This document shows positions 1-7,385 of a DNA stretch of 38,340 bases, piece after piece. Made by a program: the position numbers and the translations under genes. The notes under the pieces were generated by a model. That model worked only from the letters and a program-made list of their open reading frames with translations. It did no database searches and was not told the DNA's origin. Numbering within the stretch: position 1 is the first letter of the stretch; every line of letters starts with the position of its first letter. This DNA is from Methanolinea sp. (GTDB lineage: Archaea; Halobacteriota; Methanomicrobia; Methanomicrobiales; Methanospirillaceae): positions 1 to 38,340 of the forward strand of contig JANIHI010000015.1 in NCBI GenBank assembly GCA_024518585.1, given 5' to 3'.

Positions 1-86
1 TGCCACCGTCCGGCATGCTCTTCTGACCGTGGTCCATGTCACTGGCAGGAGGGGAGAATGGCAACCTGTACCCTTTTTACACCGAT
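1..86. other. Left-edge stretch with two weak reading-frame starts
   Basis: No gene is secure here. On the minus strand an ATG at position 37 opens a frame that reads MDHGQKSMPDGG to the left edge. It could be the 5' end of a gene that leaves the window, and a TATA-like TGTAAAAAG lies about 40 nt upstream (73-81). On the plus strand a strong ribosome-binding sequence, AGGAGGGGAG (47-56), precedes an ATG at 58. That frame encodes only 21 residues and stops at 121-123, inside the adjacent tandem repeat. Either may be chance, or the plus-strand frame may be a gene start cut off by the repeat. Confidence 0.25.
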
Positions 87-231
87 CATGGGAACATGCG
101 GTAGTCATGGGGACATGCGGTAGTCATAGGAACATGCGGTAGTCATGGGAACATGCGGTAGTCATGGGAACATGCGGTAGTCATGGGAACATGCGGTAGT
201 CATGGGAACATGCGGTAGTCATGGGAACATG
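87..231. repeat. 19-bp tandem repeat, seven full copies plus a partial one
   Basis: The unit CATGGGAACATGCGGTAGT recurs head to tail at 87, 106, 125, 144, 163, 182 and 201, with a partial eighth copy at 220-231. Copies 1 and 4-7 are identical; copy 2 (GGGG for GGGA) and copy 3 (CATAGG) each carry one substitution. The period is not a multiple of three and each unit brings stop codons, so the array is noncoding. Each unit contains CATG-N4-CATG, a small interrupted dyad. There are no unique spacers between units, so it is not a CRISPR array. It lies past the 3' end of the EF-Tu-like gene. Confidence 0.95.
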
Positions 232-278
232 GTGCAGTGGAATAGAAAGATGGATGGAAAGATGGATGACAGGGAGAT

Positions 279-1241
279 TTACTCGGGGACGATCCTCCCG
301 ACGACCCTGAGTTTTCCTCCTTCAAGGTAGAAAATGAGGATTGACGCCCCCGGGGGATACACGAGGTCTTTTTCCGACCGGAACGTCACCTCGGGTCTCC
401 TCCAGTCACCGCTGTTGTTCACGTAGGCGACCTTTGCCGGGACAAACTGCATCCAGTGGCCAAGGTAAACGACCATCTGCTCCTTCAAAGGAGCCGGCCA
501 GTAACGGACGAGTTCTGCCCGCCCGTTCAGGATACCGGAGACGACGAGGGAGGGGTTGTTGGAGAGGACAAAACCACGGTCAAGCTCCCCGGCCTCCACC
601 CCCTTGAGGGCAAGGCCGACCCTGTCCCCGGCCACGGCCTCGGTCACGTCATCGTCATGCTTCTGGATCGAGCGGACATGGGCGACCCTTGTCGTCGGGA
701 AGACGCGGAGCTCGTCGTGGACACGGATTGTCCCCTCGGCCACACCCCCGAGGACGACGGTCCCGACACCTTTCACCGGGAAGTGGTGGTCGACGGGGAC
801 CGAGCCGAACTTCAGGCCTCTTCCGCGGTCCGTCTGCTGCCCTGCACCGTCAAGGAACATCTCCCGGAGGTGGTTGTGGTCGTCGGGTGAGAGGGTGTAA
901 TTCTCAACGACCGTCCCCTTCACGAGGGGCAGTACCTGGTCGGGGGAGAGGTAATTCAAAAGGACAAGTACCCCTTTCTTCACCCCGGCGGCATCGAGCA
1001 CAAGGACACACTCCCCGAATGCCGGGTTTATCTCGCCAACAACCAGGAGGGCCATGTCAGCCATGGAGACGGCAAAAAAGAGGGAGGAGATCTTCTCGGG
1101 GTAACGGCTCGGCTCGATGTAGGTGACGGTTGTCTGGTCCCTCTTCTGGTTATAGAAGGTGATGTCCGAGACGGTCCCCTTCTTTCCCAGGTGACCGGCA
1201 TAGCCTTCCGGGCCGATGACCGCGACGGTGAGGTTGGGCAT
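279..1241 (-). CDS. EF-Tu/SelB-like translation-factor-related protein, degenerate GTPase domain
   Basis: This 320-residue protein has the architecture of an EF-Tu/SelB-family factor. Residues about 1-115 are in the position of the GTPase domain. Residues about 140-225 are a clear EF-Tu domain II, including VDHHFPVKGVGTVVLGG and AGDRVGLALKGV. Residues about 235-320 look like domain III. The nucleotide-binding signatures are not intact: the P-loop region reads GPEGYAGHLGKKGT, and I see no DxxG or NKxD motif. It is therefore probably a factor relative that does not hydrolyse GTP in the usual way. Its cellular role is not evident from the sequence. It lies 66 nt downstream of the YfhO-like gene on the same strand and could be read from that transcript. 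The family call is firm; the loss of GTPase activity is inference. Confidence 0.8.
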   Translation of the reverse strand: MPNLTVAVIGPEGYAGHLGKKGTVSDITFYNQKRDQTTVTYIEPSRYPEKISSLFFAVSMADMALLVVGEINPAFGECVLVLDAAGVKKGVLVLLNYLSPDQVLPLVKGTVVENYTLSPDDHNHLREMFLDGAGQQTDRGRGLKFGSVPVDHHFPVKGVGTVVLGGVAEGTIRVHDELRVFPTTRVAHVRSIQKHDDDVTEAVAGDRVGLALKGVEAGELDRGFVLSNNPSLVVSGILNGRAELVRYWPAPLKEQMVVYLGHWMQFVPAKVAYVNNSGDWRRPEVTFRSEKDLVYPPGASILIFYLEGGKLRVVGRIVPE

Positions 1242-1307
1242 GTGTGGTAGTATAGTGGGAGGAGGATGGTAATGAGTCTTCTAGATTAGGTCATGGGGGG
1301 GGTGTTC

Positions 1308-3617
1308 TTATTTCATTCCTCTCCGTGAGGGTGTTATGTGCCGGGTAGCCGCCGGTTGCATCATGCGTTCAATTCGCTTCCTCATCATGAAAAGGATACC
1401 GACCAGGACAACGCCGCCCAGGCTAAGGACCAGTCCGGCCTTATAGGGCATGAAATCGAACTTGAAAATTACTTCATCGACCGGGGCAGTCACTCTGTAA
1501 CCGATCATATTCCCTGCGGGGACCGCCTTTTCGCCGTTTACCGTCCATCCCTCGAAATATGAATATTTCAGGATGACGATGTCCCCCGGGGAAAAGGAGT
1601 CTCTTGCAATCACACGATCCGGCTCGAAAGTGATGATAGAGACGGGGAGAACGGTCCCATGACGAAGGATAAATACATTGGGCAGAACATTTTGGGGCTG
1701 AAAGACCGGTATCCCTGCACTGGTAAAGCTGACACCGGGAAGAATCGTCTCACCATTTTTGAGAGACTGGATATCAACAATAAAGTCAGCTGAATAATAC
1801 GTAGTATTTTCAATTTTGTAGGCAGTATCAACTGAATTTTCAAGGTAATACGCATAGTATGCCCTCACGGGATGGAGGCCCTGACGGATCAACCAGTAAG
1901 TATAGTCGATATAGTAGTAGCTCTGGCCGGTTGTCAGGACCCAAGATTGAGCAGTGCCAGACATCCTGGTGTGCAATGTCTCGGCGATCTCCCTGGCCGG
2001 GCTCTCATCGAGCCGTGGATCCACGGGTGAAAGATGCGATATGCTTCCTGTAATCGGAATAATAATCCCCAATAAAAGGATGAGGGAAAGGATGAGTGCC
2101 GGTTTTCCAAATGCCCGGAGTTCCCGGCAGGACAGCCACATGGTTATCGCAAGGATGACCCCAATACCGGCTGCCGTCCCCATGGCTCCCACGGTGGAGA
2201 TGGGATGGTTCAAAGCGATCCCAATTGCATTCAGTCCCAATCCCACGATCATTGATACGAGGAGGACGTTCGTTGACATTCGATCAAAATAGAGAAGGAT
2301 GATGACGGCAGCAATAAAAATGATAGACACCCAGGATTCAGGGGTAACCGTCTCCTGGAACGGGATCTCTGTCAATTTGAGCGCGATTAGCACGCCGGCA
2401 CCATAGAGGATGAATCGTTTCTGCTCAGCGGTGAGTGAAAACTTTCCTTGTGTCCTGAACTTTTCCAGGCTGATGGCAAAACCCTGGATACTTACAAGGA
2501 GGAGAAGGGGGACCAGGGGAGCAAATATCCGTCCGGGGCAACGGAAGGATTGGACAACGGGGAAGAGATGGACAAAAGAAAGGAGGGTCTTTCCGCCGTC
2601 AGCCCAGATCAAGGCGGCAACAAGTGACAGGAAGACAGGTATTATCCACTTTTTCTGGCCGAATATGAATCCGAGTATGAGGAAAAATACGGGGATCAAC
2701 CCGATAAGAACCATTGATTCAAAATCTCCGAATTGGAAACCTGCTATCTGGAACCCCTTGGTAATTGATGTACCAAAAATAAATGACGCCAAGTTGCTCT
2801 CGAGAGAGCCACCGTTGGATAGGGGATCAATAGGATCAACCCTCACGATCCAATCTTCTATGAAGAGGCCAGGAACGATTTTTATCGCTCCAACGAGGAA
2901 AAATAAAGTGATACCCATTACAAGGGGAAGTACAATTTTCCAATCGCGAAATTGCAGGTATTCAAAACCAAGTAATAGGGCAATGAACAAATAGGCAAAA
3001 AACAGGTAATAAACACTTGCCGAAAACAGGATGAAGAGTGAGGAAATGAGAAAGATCAGGATATTGGACATAGTATGCTCATAATACCGCACTATGCGGA
3101 AGTAGGCATAGTAGAGGAGTGGAATCCACGCGAGTGCATAGACGATGAAAATATGCCCCACCATGATTCGTGCGAGCATGGCACCAGAACAGGCGTATAC
3201 CAATGAAAAGAGTGCCAGGACCGGGAGGGGGATATCATATTCTCTCTTAAGTAGTGAAAAAAGCGCAAAAGACGTCAGATACGCGATGACGAGGTGCGCG
3301 ATGAGGACCCCGTTGATAACGAAAATGTCTCCCGTCAGAAAAAAAGCGGGAAAAGAGAAGGGATAGAACCTGTCGGACATGGGGGAGGCAATTTCCGGAA
3401 ATCCCGTGATCCATCCGTTATTCCATAAAGAGAAGGGATGTTCTCTCAAGAAATGGTAGGGCATAGTATTCTGGAGAAGATCGTGCCAGTCCCCGATGAA
3501 GACCCTCTGACCTGTCAATACAGAAGGGAAAATGAGGATGAACGATACCAGGGGAAGGAAAATTATTATCAAAGTCTTGAGAGAAGGCAGACTGGATTTA
3601 AACTCAATGCATTTCAT
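1308..3617 (-). CDS. YfhO-like polytopic membrane protein (GT-C-like)
   Basis: A 769-residue protein with roughly a dozen or more hydrophobic segments from residue 15 to about 500, then a hydrophilic domain (about 540-730), one more membrane span near the end and a basic tail (RKRIERMMQP). The first extracytoplasmic loop has GDWHDLL followed by LWNNGWITGFPE, which resembles the start of YfhO-type proteins. Those have a GT-C-like fold and are implicated in adding sugars to polyprenyl- or surface-linked glycans. The surrounding glycosyltransferases fit a surface-glycan role. The exact sugar and acceptor cannot be read from sequence. The ATG at 3617 is preceded by a TATA box about 40 nt upstream that lies in the target duplication of an IS element. 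Base composition is more AT-rich than in the housekeeping genes to the right. Confidence 0.7.
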   Translation of the reverse strand: MKCIEFKSSLPSLKTLIIIFLPLVSFILIFPSVLTGQRVFIGDWHDLLQNTMPYHFLREHPFSLWNNGWITGFPEIASPMSDRFYPFSFPAFFLTGDIFVINGVLIAHLVIAYLTSFALFSLLKREYDIPLPVLALFSLVYACSGAMLARIMVGHIFIVYALAWIPLLYYAYFRIVRYYEHTMSNILIFLISSLFILFSASVYYLFFAYLFIALLLGFEYLQFRDWKIVLPLVMGITLFFLVGAIKIVPGLFIEDWIVRVDPIDPLSNGGSLESNLASFIFGTSITKGFQIAGFQFGDFESMVLIGLIPVFFLILGFIFGQKKWIIPVFLSLVAALIWADGGKTLLSFVHLFPVVQSFRCPGRIFAPLVPLLLLVSIQGFAISLEKFRTQGKFSLTAEQKRFILYGAGVLIALKLTEIPFQETVTPESWVSIIFIAAVIILLYFDRMSTNVLLVSMIVGLGLNAIGIALNHPISTVGAMGTAAGIGVILAITMWLSCRELRAFGKPALILSLILLLGIIIPITGSISHLSPVDPRLDESPAREIAETLHTRMSGTAQSWVLTTGQSYYYIDYTYWLIRQGLHPVRAYYAYYLENSVDTAYKIENTTYYSADFIVDIQSLKNGETILPGVSFTSAGIPVFQPQNVLPNVFILRHGTVLPVSIITFEPDRVIARDSFSPGDIVILKYSYFEGWTVNGEKAVPAGNMIGYRVTAPVDEVIFKFDFMPYKAGLVLSLGGVVLVGILFMMRKRIERMMQPAATRHITPSRRGMK

Positions 3618-3654
3618 TGCGTAGCAATCTTGTTACTATGAATTATAGTTTTTC

Positions 3655-3669
3655 ACTTTTATACTCCCC
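3655..3669. repeat. Left copy of the 15-bp target site duplication
   Basis: ACTTTTATACTCCCC here is repeated exactly at 4636-4650. The two copies directly abut the inverted terminal repeats of the IS element. A 15-bp duplication is within the range known for the IS481 family. Confidence 0.85.
3656..3663 (-). promoter_or_regulatory. TATA box of the YfhO-like gene, inside the IS target duplication
   Basis: Read on the minus strand this is TATAAAAG, preceded by GGGGAG. Its centre is about 43 nt from the ATG at 3617, which predicts an RNA start near 3633 and a leader of about 16 nt. It lies entirely within the left copy of the 15-bp target duplication, so the insertion left the core promoter of this gene in place while replacing everything upstream of it. 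Confidence 0.55.
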
Positions 3670-3694
3670 TGTAGTATCCCGAAATAACTTTACA
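3670..3694 (+). repeat. Left inverted repeat of the IS element
   Basis: Starts TGTAGTATCCCGAAATAACT and pairs with the reverse complement of the right end, which starts TGTGTAATCCTGAATTTAGT. Eighteen of 25 positions agree. Confidence 0.85.
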
Positions 3695-3712
3695 ACCAAC
3701 ACAGACGAGTTT

Positions 3713-4615
3713 GTGCAGAAGTTATCTAACAGGGATATCGAAAGAATCATCAAACAATGGAAGAAAGGAAAACCGATTCCAGAAATAGCGAATTATTTTG
3801 GGATAACCCGGCAACGGGTCTATAAACTCATTAAAGAATACAAGGATTCGGGAGAATATCCCATTCTGCGTAAACCAGGTAGGAAAAGAAAGGAAATCGC
3901 AGAAGAGACGCGTATTTTCATTCTCGAAAATTTTCATGCACATTTGGTAGGGCCAGTACTACTCGAGAGGAAGATAGAAGAAGTACATGGGATACATATC
4001 CCGCATAACACCATCTACCAGGTCCTGCTTGAGTATGGGTGCATTGAGGTGAACGTCAGGAAGAGAAAACAAAGGAAATGGGTCCGGTTCGAACGAGAGC
4101 ACTCCATGTCACTCTGGCAGGGAGATTGGAAACAGGTCACGATAGACGGCCAGGTGAAATGGCTCATTGCATTTATGGACGATTCATCGAGATTGATTAC
4201 GTGTCATGGTATCTTCGATTTTCCGACAACAGAGAATACAATCCTCGTCCTTCAGATGGGTTTTGCACAGTATGGCATTCCCCGGGAGATCCTGACTGAC
4301 CATGGTACCCAATTTGTATCTGCACTAGACAGGGACAATGCATCTCATACATTCAAAGACTTCCTTGACTCATATGGCATCAAACATATCATTGCCAGAA
4401 TCAAGCACCCCCAGACAAACGGTAAGATTGAACGATTTTTTGGTGAAGTGGAACGACGCCTTCCGAGATTTGGATCAATTGAAAAGATTGTAGTCTGGCA
4501 CAATGAGGTCAAACCGCATTCCAGTCTCGATTATGACGAACCCTATCATGCGTTCTGGTATCGATTACCTCCTGAACGAATCCTGGGATATGTGAAGGAG
4601 TGGTTTTATGTGTAA
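3713..4615 (+). CDS. IS481-type transposase (DDE integrase core)
   Basis: The protein has an N-terminal helix-turn-helix (IPEIANYFGITRQRVYKLIK) followed by an rve-type catalytic core. Counting from the GTG start at 3713 (300 residues), the catalytic triad is D138 (WQGDW), D196 (LTDHGTQF) and E240 (NGKIERF). The spacing between the second Asp and the Glu is 43 residues rather than the usual 35 or so. I chose the GTG at 3713 because it is the only plausible start codon inside the element before the HTH. The open frame continues leftwards past the IS end into host DNA, to an ATG at 3638 and a TTG at 3617, and those cannot belong to the element. No good ribosome-binding site precedes 3713. The stop codon lies inside the right inverted repeat. 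Confidence 0.88.
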   Translation: MQKLSNRDIERIIKQWKKGKPIPEIANYFGITRQRVYKLIKEYKDSGEYPILRKPGRKRKEIAEETRIFILENFHAHLVGPVLLERKIEEVHGIHIPHNTIYQVLLEYGCIEVNVRKRKQRKWVRFEREHSMSLWQGDWKQVTIDGQVKWLIAFMDDSSRLITCHGIFDFPTTENTILVLQMGFAQYGIPREILTDHGTQFVSALDRDNASHTFKDFLDSYGIKHIIARIKHPQTNGKIERFFGEVERRLPRFGSIEKIVVWHNEVKPHSSLDYDEPYHAFWYRLPPERILGYVKEWFYV

Positions 4616-4635
4616 ACTAAATTCAGGATTACACA
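4611..4635 (-). repeat. Right inverted repeat of the IS element
   Basis: Partner of the left repeat at 3670-3694. It contains the transposase stop codon (TAA, 4613-4615) and ends in ACACA against the target duplication. Confidence 0.85.
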
Positions 4636-4650
4636 ACTTTTATACTCCCC
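4636..4650. repeat. Right copy of the 15-bp target site duplication, with a plus-strand TATA-like box
   Basis: Exact copy of 3655-3669. Read on the plus strand it contains TTTTATA (4638-4644), which would predict an RNA start near 4668 for the flippase-like gene that starts at 4750. The pre-insertion sequence may therefore have served as a shared promoter element for both divergent genes. Confidence 0.8.
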
Positions 4651-4678
4651 ACCTCCCGTGATTCTCATCCGTGCATCT

Positions 4679-4753
4679 ATGAAAGACCAAAATCCTCATG
4701 TAGCATATTTTTCAAGGTCCCAAGACCAAAGGATATCAGCAGTTATACCATGA
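4679..4753 (+). other. 24-codon upstream open reading frame overlapping the next start
   Basis: An ATG at 4679 opens a frame of 24 codons (MKDQNPHVAYFSRSQDQRIS then AVIP) whose TGA overlaps the ATG of the next gene as ATGA. This arrangement suits translational coupling. No ribosome-binding site is obvious, and the predicted RNA start near 4668 would leave an 11-nt leader. It could be a leader peptide, a remnant, or chance. Confidence 0.3.
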
Positions 4754-6396
4754 ACCCGAACCGGTTGAGGAGGATTCTCCAGGGTTTTCAATTCGGTCTA
4801 GGAATCGCAATCATCATTGCCATCCTCGTTTTTGTCTCAACCAATGAGTTCCTTGCCACTCTTCTCTCGATTGACGTCAGGTTCTTCATCCTCGCACTGG
4901 TCTGTTATTTCCTTAATAACGCCCTGATGATTTTCAGGCTTAAGAGTCTCCTTGCCCACCAGGGTCGAAGAATCCGATTGAAATTCGTCTTTCTTGCACA
5001 CATGTCCGGGATGATCCTCTCGGATTTCACTCCGCTCCGGAGCGGGTATCTCTATACTGCTGAAGTATTGAGGAAAAAAGGAGTCCCGCTTGAGAAGGGA
5101 ACGGCCGCAATCACCTCGACCTACATGTACGACCTTGTCTTCAAGGTCTCTGTTGCTATTCTCGGTTTTTCCTATCTCTATACCAGTCTCATGTCCCCCG
5201 AGATAACATATTCCCTTGCTACCATCCTGCTCCTGATTGCAACGATCCTGGCACTCTATTTCCTCATCCTGTATCCCCGTCCCTTCATCCGGCGAATCAT
5301 GACAAAATGGGCTTTTGGACAGAAAGTACTGGCCATGGGTGAGGAAGCCCGAAAAATCCAGCCTTTATTTCCGATGATCCTAATCGTTTCCTTTTTCGGT
5401 TGGCTGTTACGTGGTCTCCAGTGGGTTTGTATCGGGCTCTCGCTCCACATGACCTTTGCCTCGTACCTCGACGCTTTCTTCCTCTCACCCCTGCTCACCC
5501 TCTTCTCGCTCATTCCGCTGACCCCTGCCGGTATCGGGATCCAGGAGACTGCAATCATTGCCTTTTTTTCCGTGATCGGGATATCCCTCACGACCGCGGC
5601 ATCGTTCGCCTTCCTGGTGCGTGGGAGCGAAATCCTGGTCGATTCCATTGGTATCCGGGGATTCTTCATCAATCCCAAGGACGAGGAGAGCCTAAAGGCC
5701 CACTATCAGTCCATTCCCGGTGACATCGACGATCAGGCATACAATTCCAACCTTCTGGTCCAGCGGTATTTCCAGCGGCGCAAGACTGAGACGATAAAGC
5801 AGATCCTCGGTAAGGGGAATGGCGTTCTGCTTGATATCGGGTGCGGCAGCGGTGTCCAAATAGAAGAAATCCAGAAAGACAGGCCGGGTATGGCAATCGG
5901 GATTGATATCAACCGGAATGCCCTTTGCTATGCCCGGGGGAAACAGATCCCGGGCGCTTCTTTCATCCAGGCTGACGTTCAGTATCTCCCTATCCGGGAT
6001 TGCTGTGTCGACCGCGTGATCAGTGCCGAGATCGTCGAACATGTATCAAGGCCTGAAGGGATGCTCAAAGAAATTCGCCGCGTTTTGGCCCCTGGTGGTG
6101 AAGTTGTCATCACGACCCCCAACGAACGCTCCATCTGGGGGATCTATGAATTTTTCTGGGACCTTTTCGGGCGGGGGCGGAATTATGGGGAGACTCACCT
6201 CAGATTCTTCTCTGCCCGTGAGTTGTGCGGACTCTTTTTGGACTTCTCTTCCTGCTCAACCAGGACACTCTTTTTTATATCCCCCCTGTTTGCCCTCACG
6301 AACAGCCCTTCCCTCCTTTCTCTGGGAATGAGAATCGACACCTTCTTTGAGAACCTCGGCTGGGGGGTCTCTCTCATTCTCCACGCGAGGAAATGA
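4750..6396 (+). CDS. Flippase-like (LPG synthase TM/YbhN family) protein fused to a SAM methyltransferase
   Basis: A 548-residue two-domain protein. Residues about 1-305 form a multi-span membrane domain of the lysylphosphatidylglycerol-synthase TM/YbhN (UPF0104) type, with the family-typical segments LSDFTPLRSGYLYTAEVLRK and LIPLTPAGIGIQE. From about residue 320 there is a soluble class I methyltransferase domain: motif I is LDIGCGSG (361-368), followed by AIGIDINRNAL, SAEIVEHV and VLAPGGEVVITTP. The N-terminal family is linked to lipid or polyprenyl-linked sugar handling at the membrane, and the C-terminal half most resembles small-molecule or glycan methyltransferases. The fusion suggests methylation of a membrane-linked glycan intermediate; that is inference. 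It is followed at 68 nt by a DPM-type glycosyltransferase. Confidence 0.85.
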   Translation: MNPNRLRRILQGFQFGLGIAIIIAILVFVSTNEFLATLLSIDVRFFILALVCYFLNNALMIFRLKSLLAHQGRRIRLKFVFLAHMSGMILSDFTPLRSGYLYTAEVLRKKGVPLEKGTAAITSTYMYDLVFKVSVAILGFSYLYTSLMSPEITYSLATILLLIATILALYFLILYPRPFIRRIMTKWAFGQKVLAMGEEARKIQPLFPMILIVSFFGWLLRGLQWVCIGLSLHMTFASYLDAFFLSPLLTLFSLIPLTPAGIGIQETAIIAFFSVIGISLTTAASFAFLVRGSEILVDSIGIRGFFINPKDEESLKAHYQSIPGDIDDQAYNSNLLVQRYFQRRKTETIKQILGKGNGVLLDIGCGSGVQIEEIQKDRPGMAIGIDINRNALCYARGKQIPGASFIQADVQYLPIRDCCVDRVISAEIVEHVSRPEGMLKEIRRVLAPGGEVVITTPNERSIWGIYEFFWDLFGRGRNYGETHLRFFSARELCGLFLDFSSCSTRTLFFISPLFALTNSPSLLSLGMRIDTFFENLGWGVSLILHARK

Positions 6397-6464
6397 TTCC
6401 GCCCAGCCCGGTTCACTCTCGGTGCAACAGGTAAGAACGTATAATAGGTTGAAACGGCGATGAC

Positions 6465-7295
6465 ATGATCGGAAAAATGCAGGAAAGTTCCGATAAAAAC
6501 AGGGAAACCTTTGGTTTTCTGGCTGAATCGAAGAATTTAACCCACGAATTTGACATGACCGTTCTCATTCCCACCTTTAATGAGAGAGAGAATATCTGCG
6601 AGATGATCTCAACTCTTAACGACGTTTTTATAAGGTCGGGCATTCGGGGCCACGTTCTTGTTGTGGACGATAACTCCCGGGATGGTACAATTGAAGCTGT
6701 GAAATCAATCCTTCCGTCCTTTCGGAATGTCAGCCTCGTTGTGCGCTATACCAACCATGGCCTCTCTCCATCTCTGTATGAAGGTTTGTTGCTCTCTCCC
6801 ACACCTTTGATCCAGTGCATCGACTGCGATTTTTCCCATCCTCCCGAAAAGATTCCCGAGTTTTACCGGTGCCTCAAAGAGGAGGACATGGACATCGTCA
6901 TCGGGAGCCGTTATGTGAAAGGAGGGGGGTCGGTGAATTGGCCGTTGATTCGGAGGATTCTATCCTATGGTGCCTCCATTATCGGACGGTTCGTTATCCC
7001 GGTTGTCCATGATTCCGGGAGCGGCTTTTTCGCTATTAACCGCAGAGTCCTGGAGGGCGCAACACTGACTCCCCGGGGGTTCCGGATGGGCTTTGAGATA
7101 CTGGGGAAAGGAAACTGGCAAACCGCGAAGGAGATCCCTTTTATCTTCAGGAACCGGAATGCAGGTAAGAGTAAGTTAAAGCCATTCATCATCCTCCAGT
7201 TCCTTATCCAAACGGTGGGAATCCTGCACTACAATTTTGTCCTTGGGGCCAGTGCCAACATAAAAAAAGCGTGGAAGCACCATTTTTTCCATTAA
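6465..7295 (+). CDS. Family 2 glycosyltransferase, dolichyl-phosphate mannose synthase-like
   Basis: A GT-A-fold enzyme that transfers a sugar from a nucleotide donor, probably to polyprenyl/dolichyl phosphate. The core starts at residue 31 with MTVLIPTFNERENI; VVDDNSRDGT, the metal-binding region CIDCDFSHPP and GSRYVKGGG follow, all typical of the DPM1 family. The C-terminal tail (PFIILQFLIQTVGILHYNFVLGAS) is mildly hydrophobic and may touch the membrane; there is no full multi-span C-terminal domain. An alternative start is the ATG at 6555 (residue 31), because the first 30 residues are not part of the fold. Its lipid-linked product would be a suitable donor for the neighbouring GT-C enzymes. 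Confidence 0.88.
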   Translation: MIGKMQESSDKNRETFGFLAESKNLTHEFDMTVLIPTFNERENICEMISTLNDVFIRSGIRGHVLVVDDNSRDGTIEAVKSILPSFRNVSLVVRYTNHGLSPSLYEGLLLSPTPLIQCIDCDFSHPPEKIPEFYRCLKEEDMDIVIGSRYVKGGGSVNWPLIRRILSYGASIIGRFVIPVVHDSGSGFFAINRRVLEGATLTPRGFRMGFEILGKGNWQTAKEIPFIFRNRNAGKSKLKPFIILQFLIQTVGILHYNFVLGASANIKKAWKHHFFH

Positions 7296-7385
7296 AGCGC
7301 GTGAAGACTATCAGCATAAGTACCGGGAAGGTTCCGTATTGCCGGCCCATAATTTTTAACATGAATAAAAAATGATATCTCTACG

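Larger units (their letters stand above)
3670..4635 (+). mobile_element. Complete IS481-family insertion sequence, 966 bp
   Basis: The element is bounded by imperfect inverted repeats (3670-3694 and 4611-4635, 18 of 25 positions matching by hand alignment) that begin with TGT and end with ACA, as is usual for IS481. It is flanked by an exact 15-bp direct repeat and carries one transposase gene with a complete integrase core. It lies in the intergenic region between the divergent YfhO-like and flippase-like genes. The matching ends, perfect target duplication and intact gene suggest a recent insertion that may still be mobile. Confidence 0.9.

Noticed and set aside
87-231. CRISPR array
   Set aside because: The 19-bp units are directly abutting with no unique spacers, and no cas genes lie nearby.
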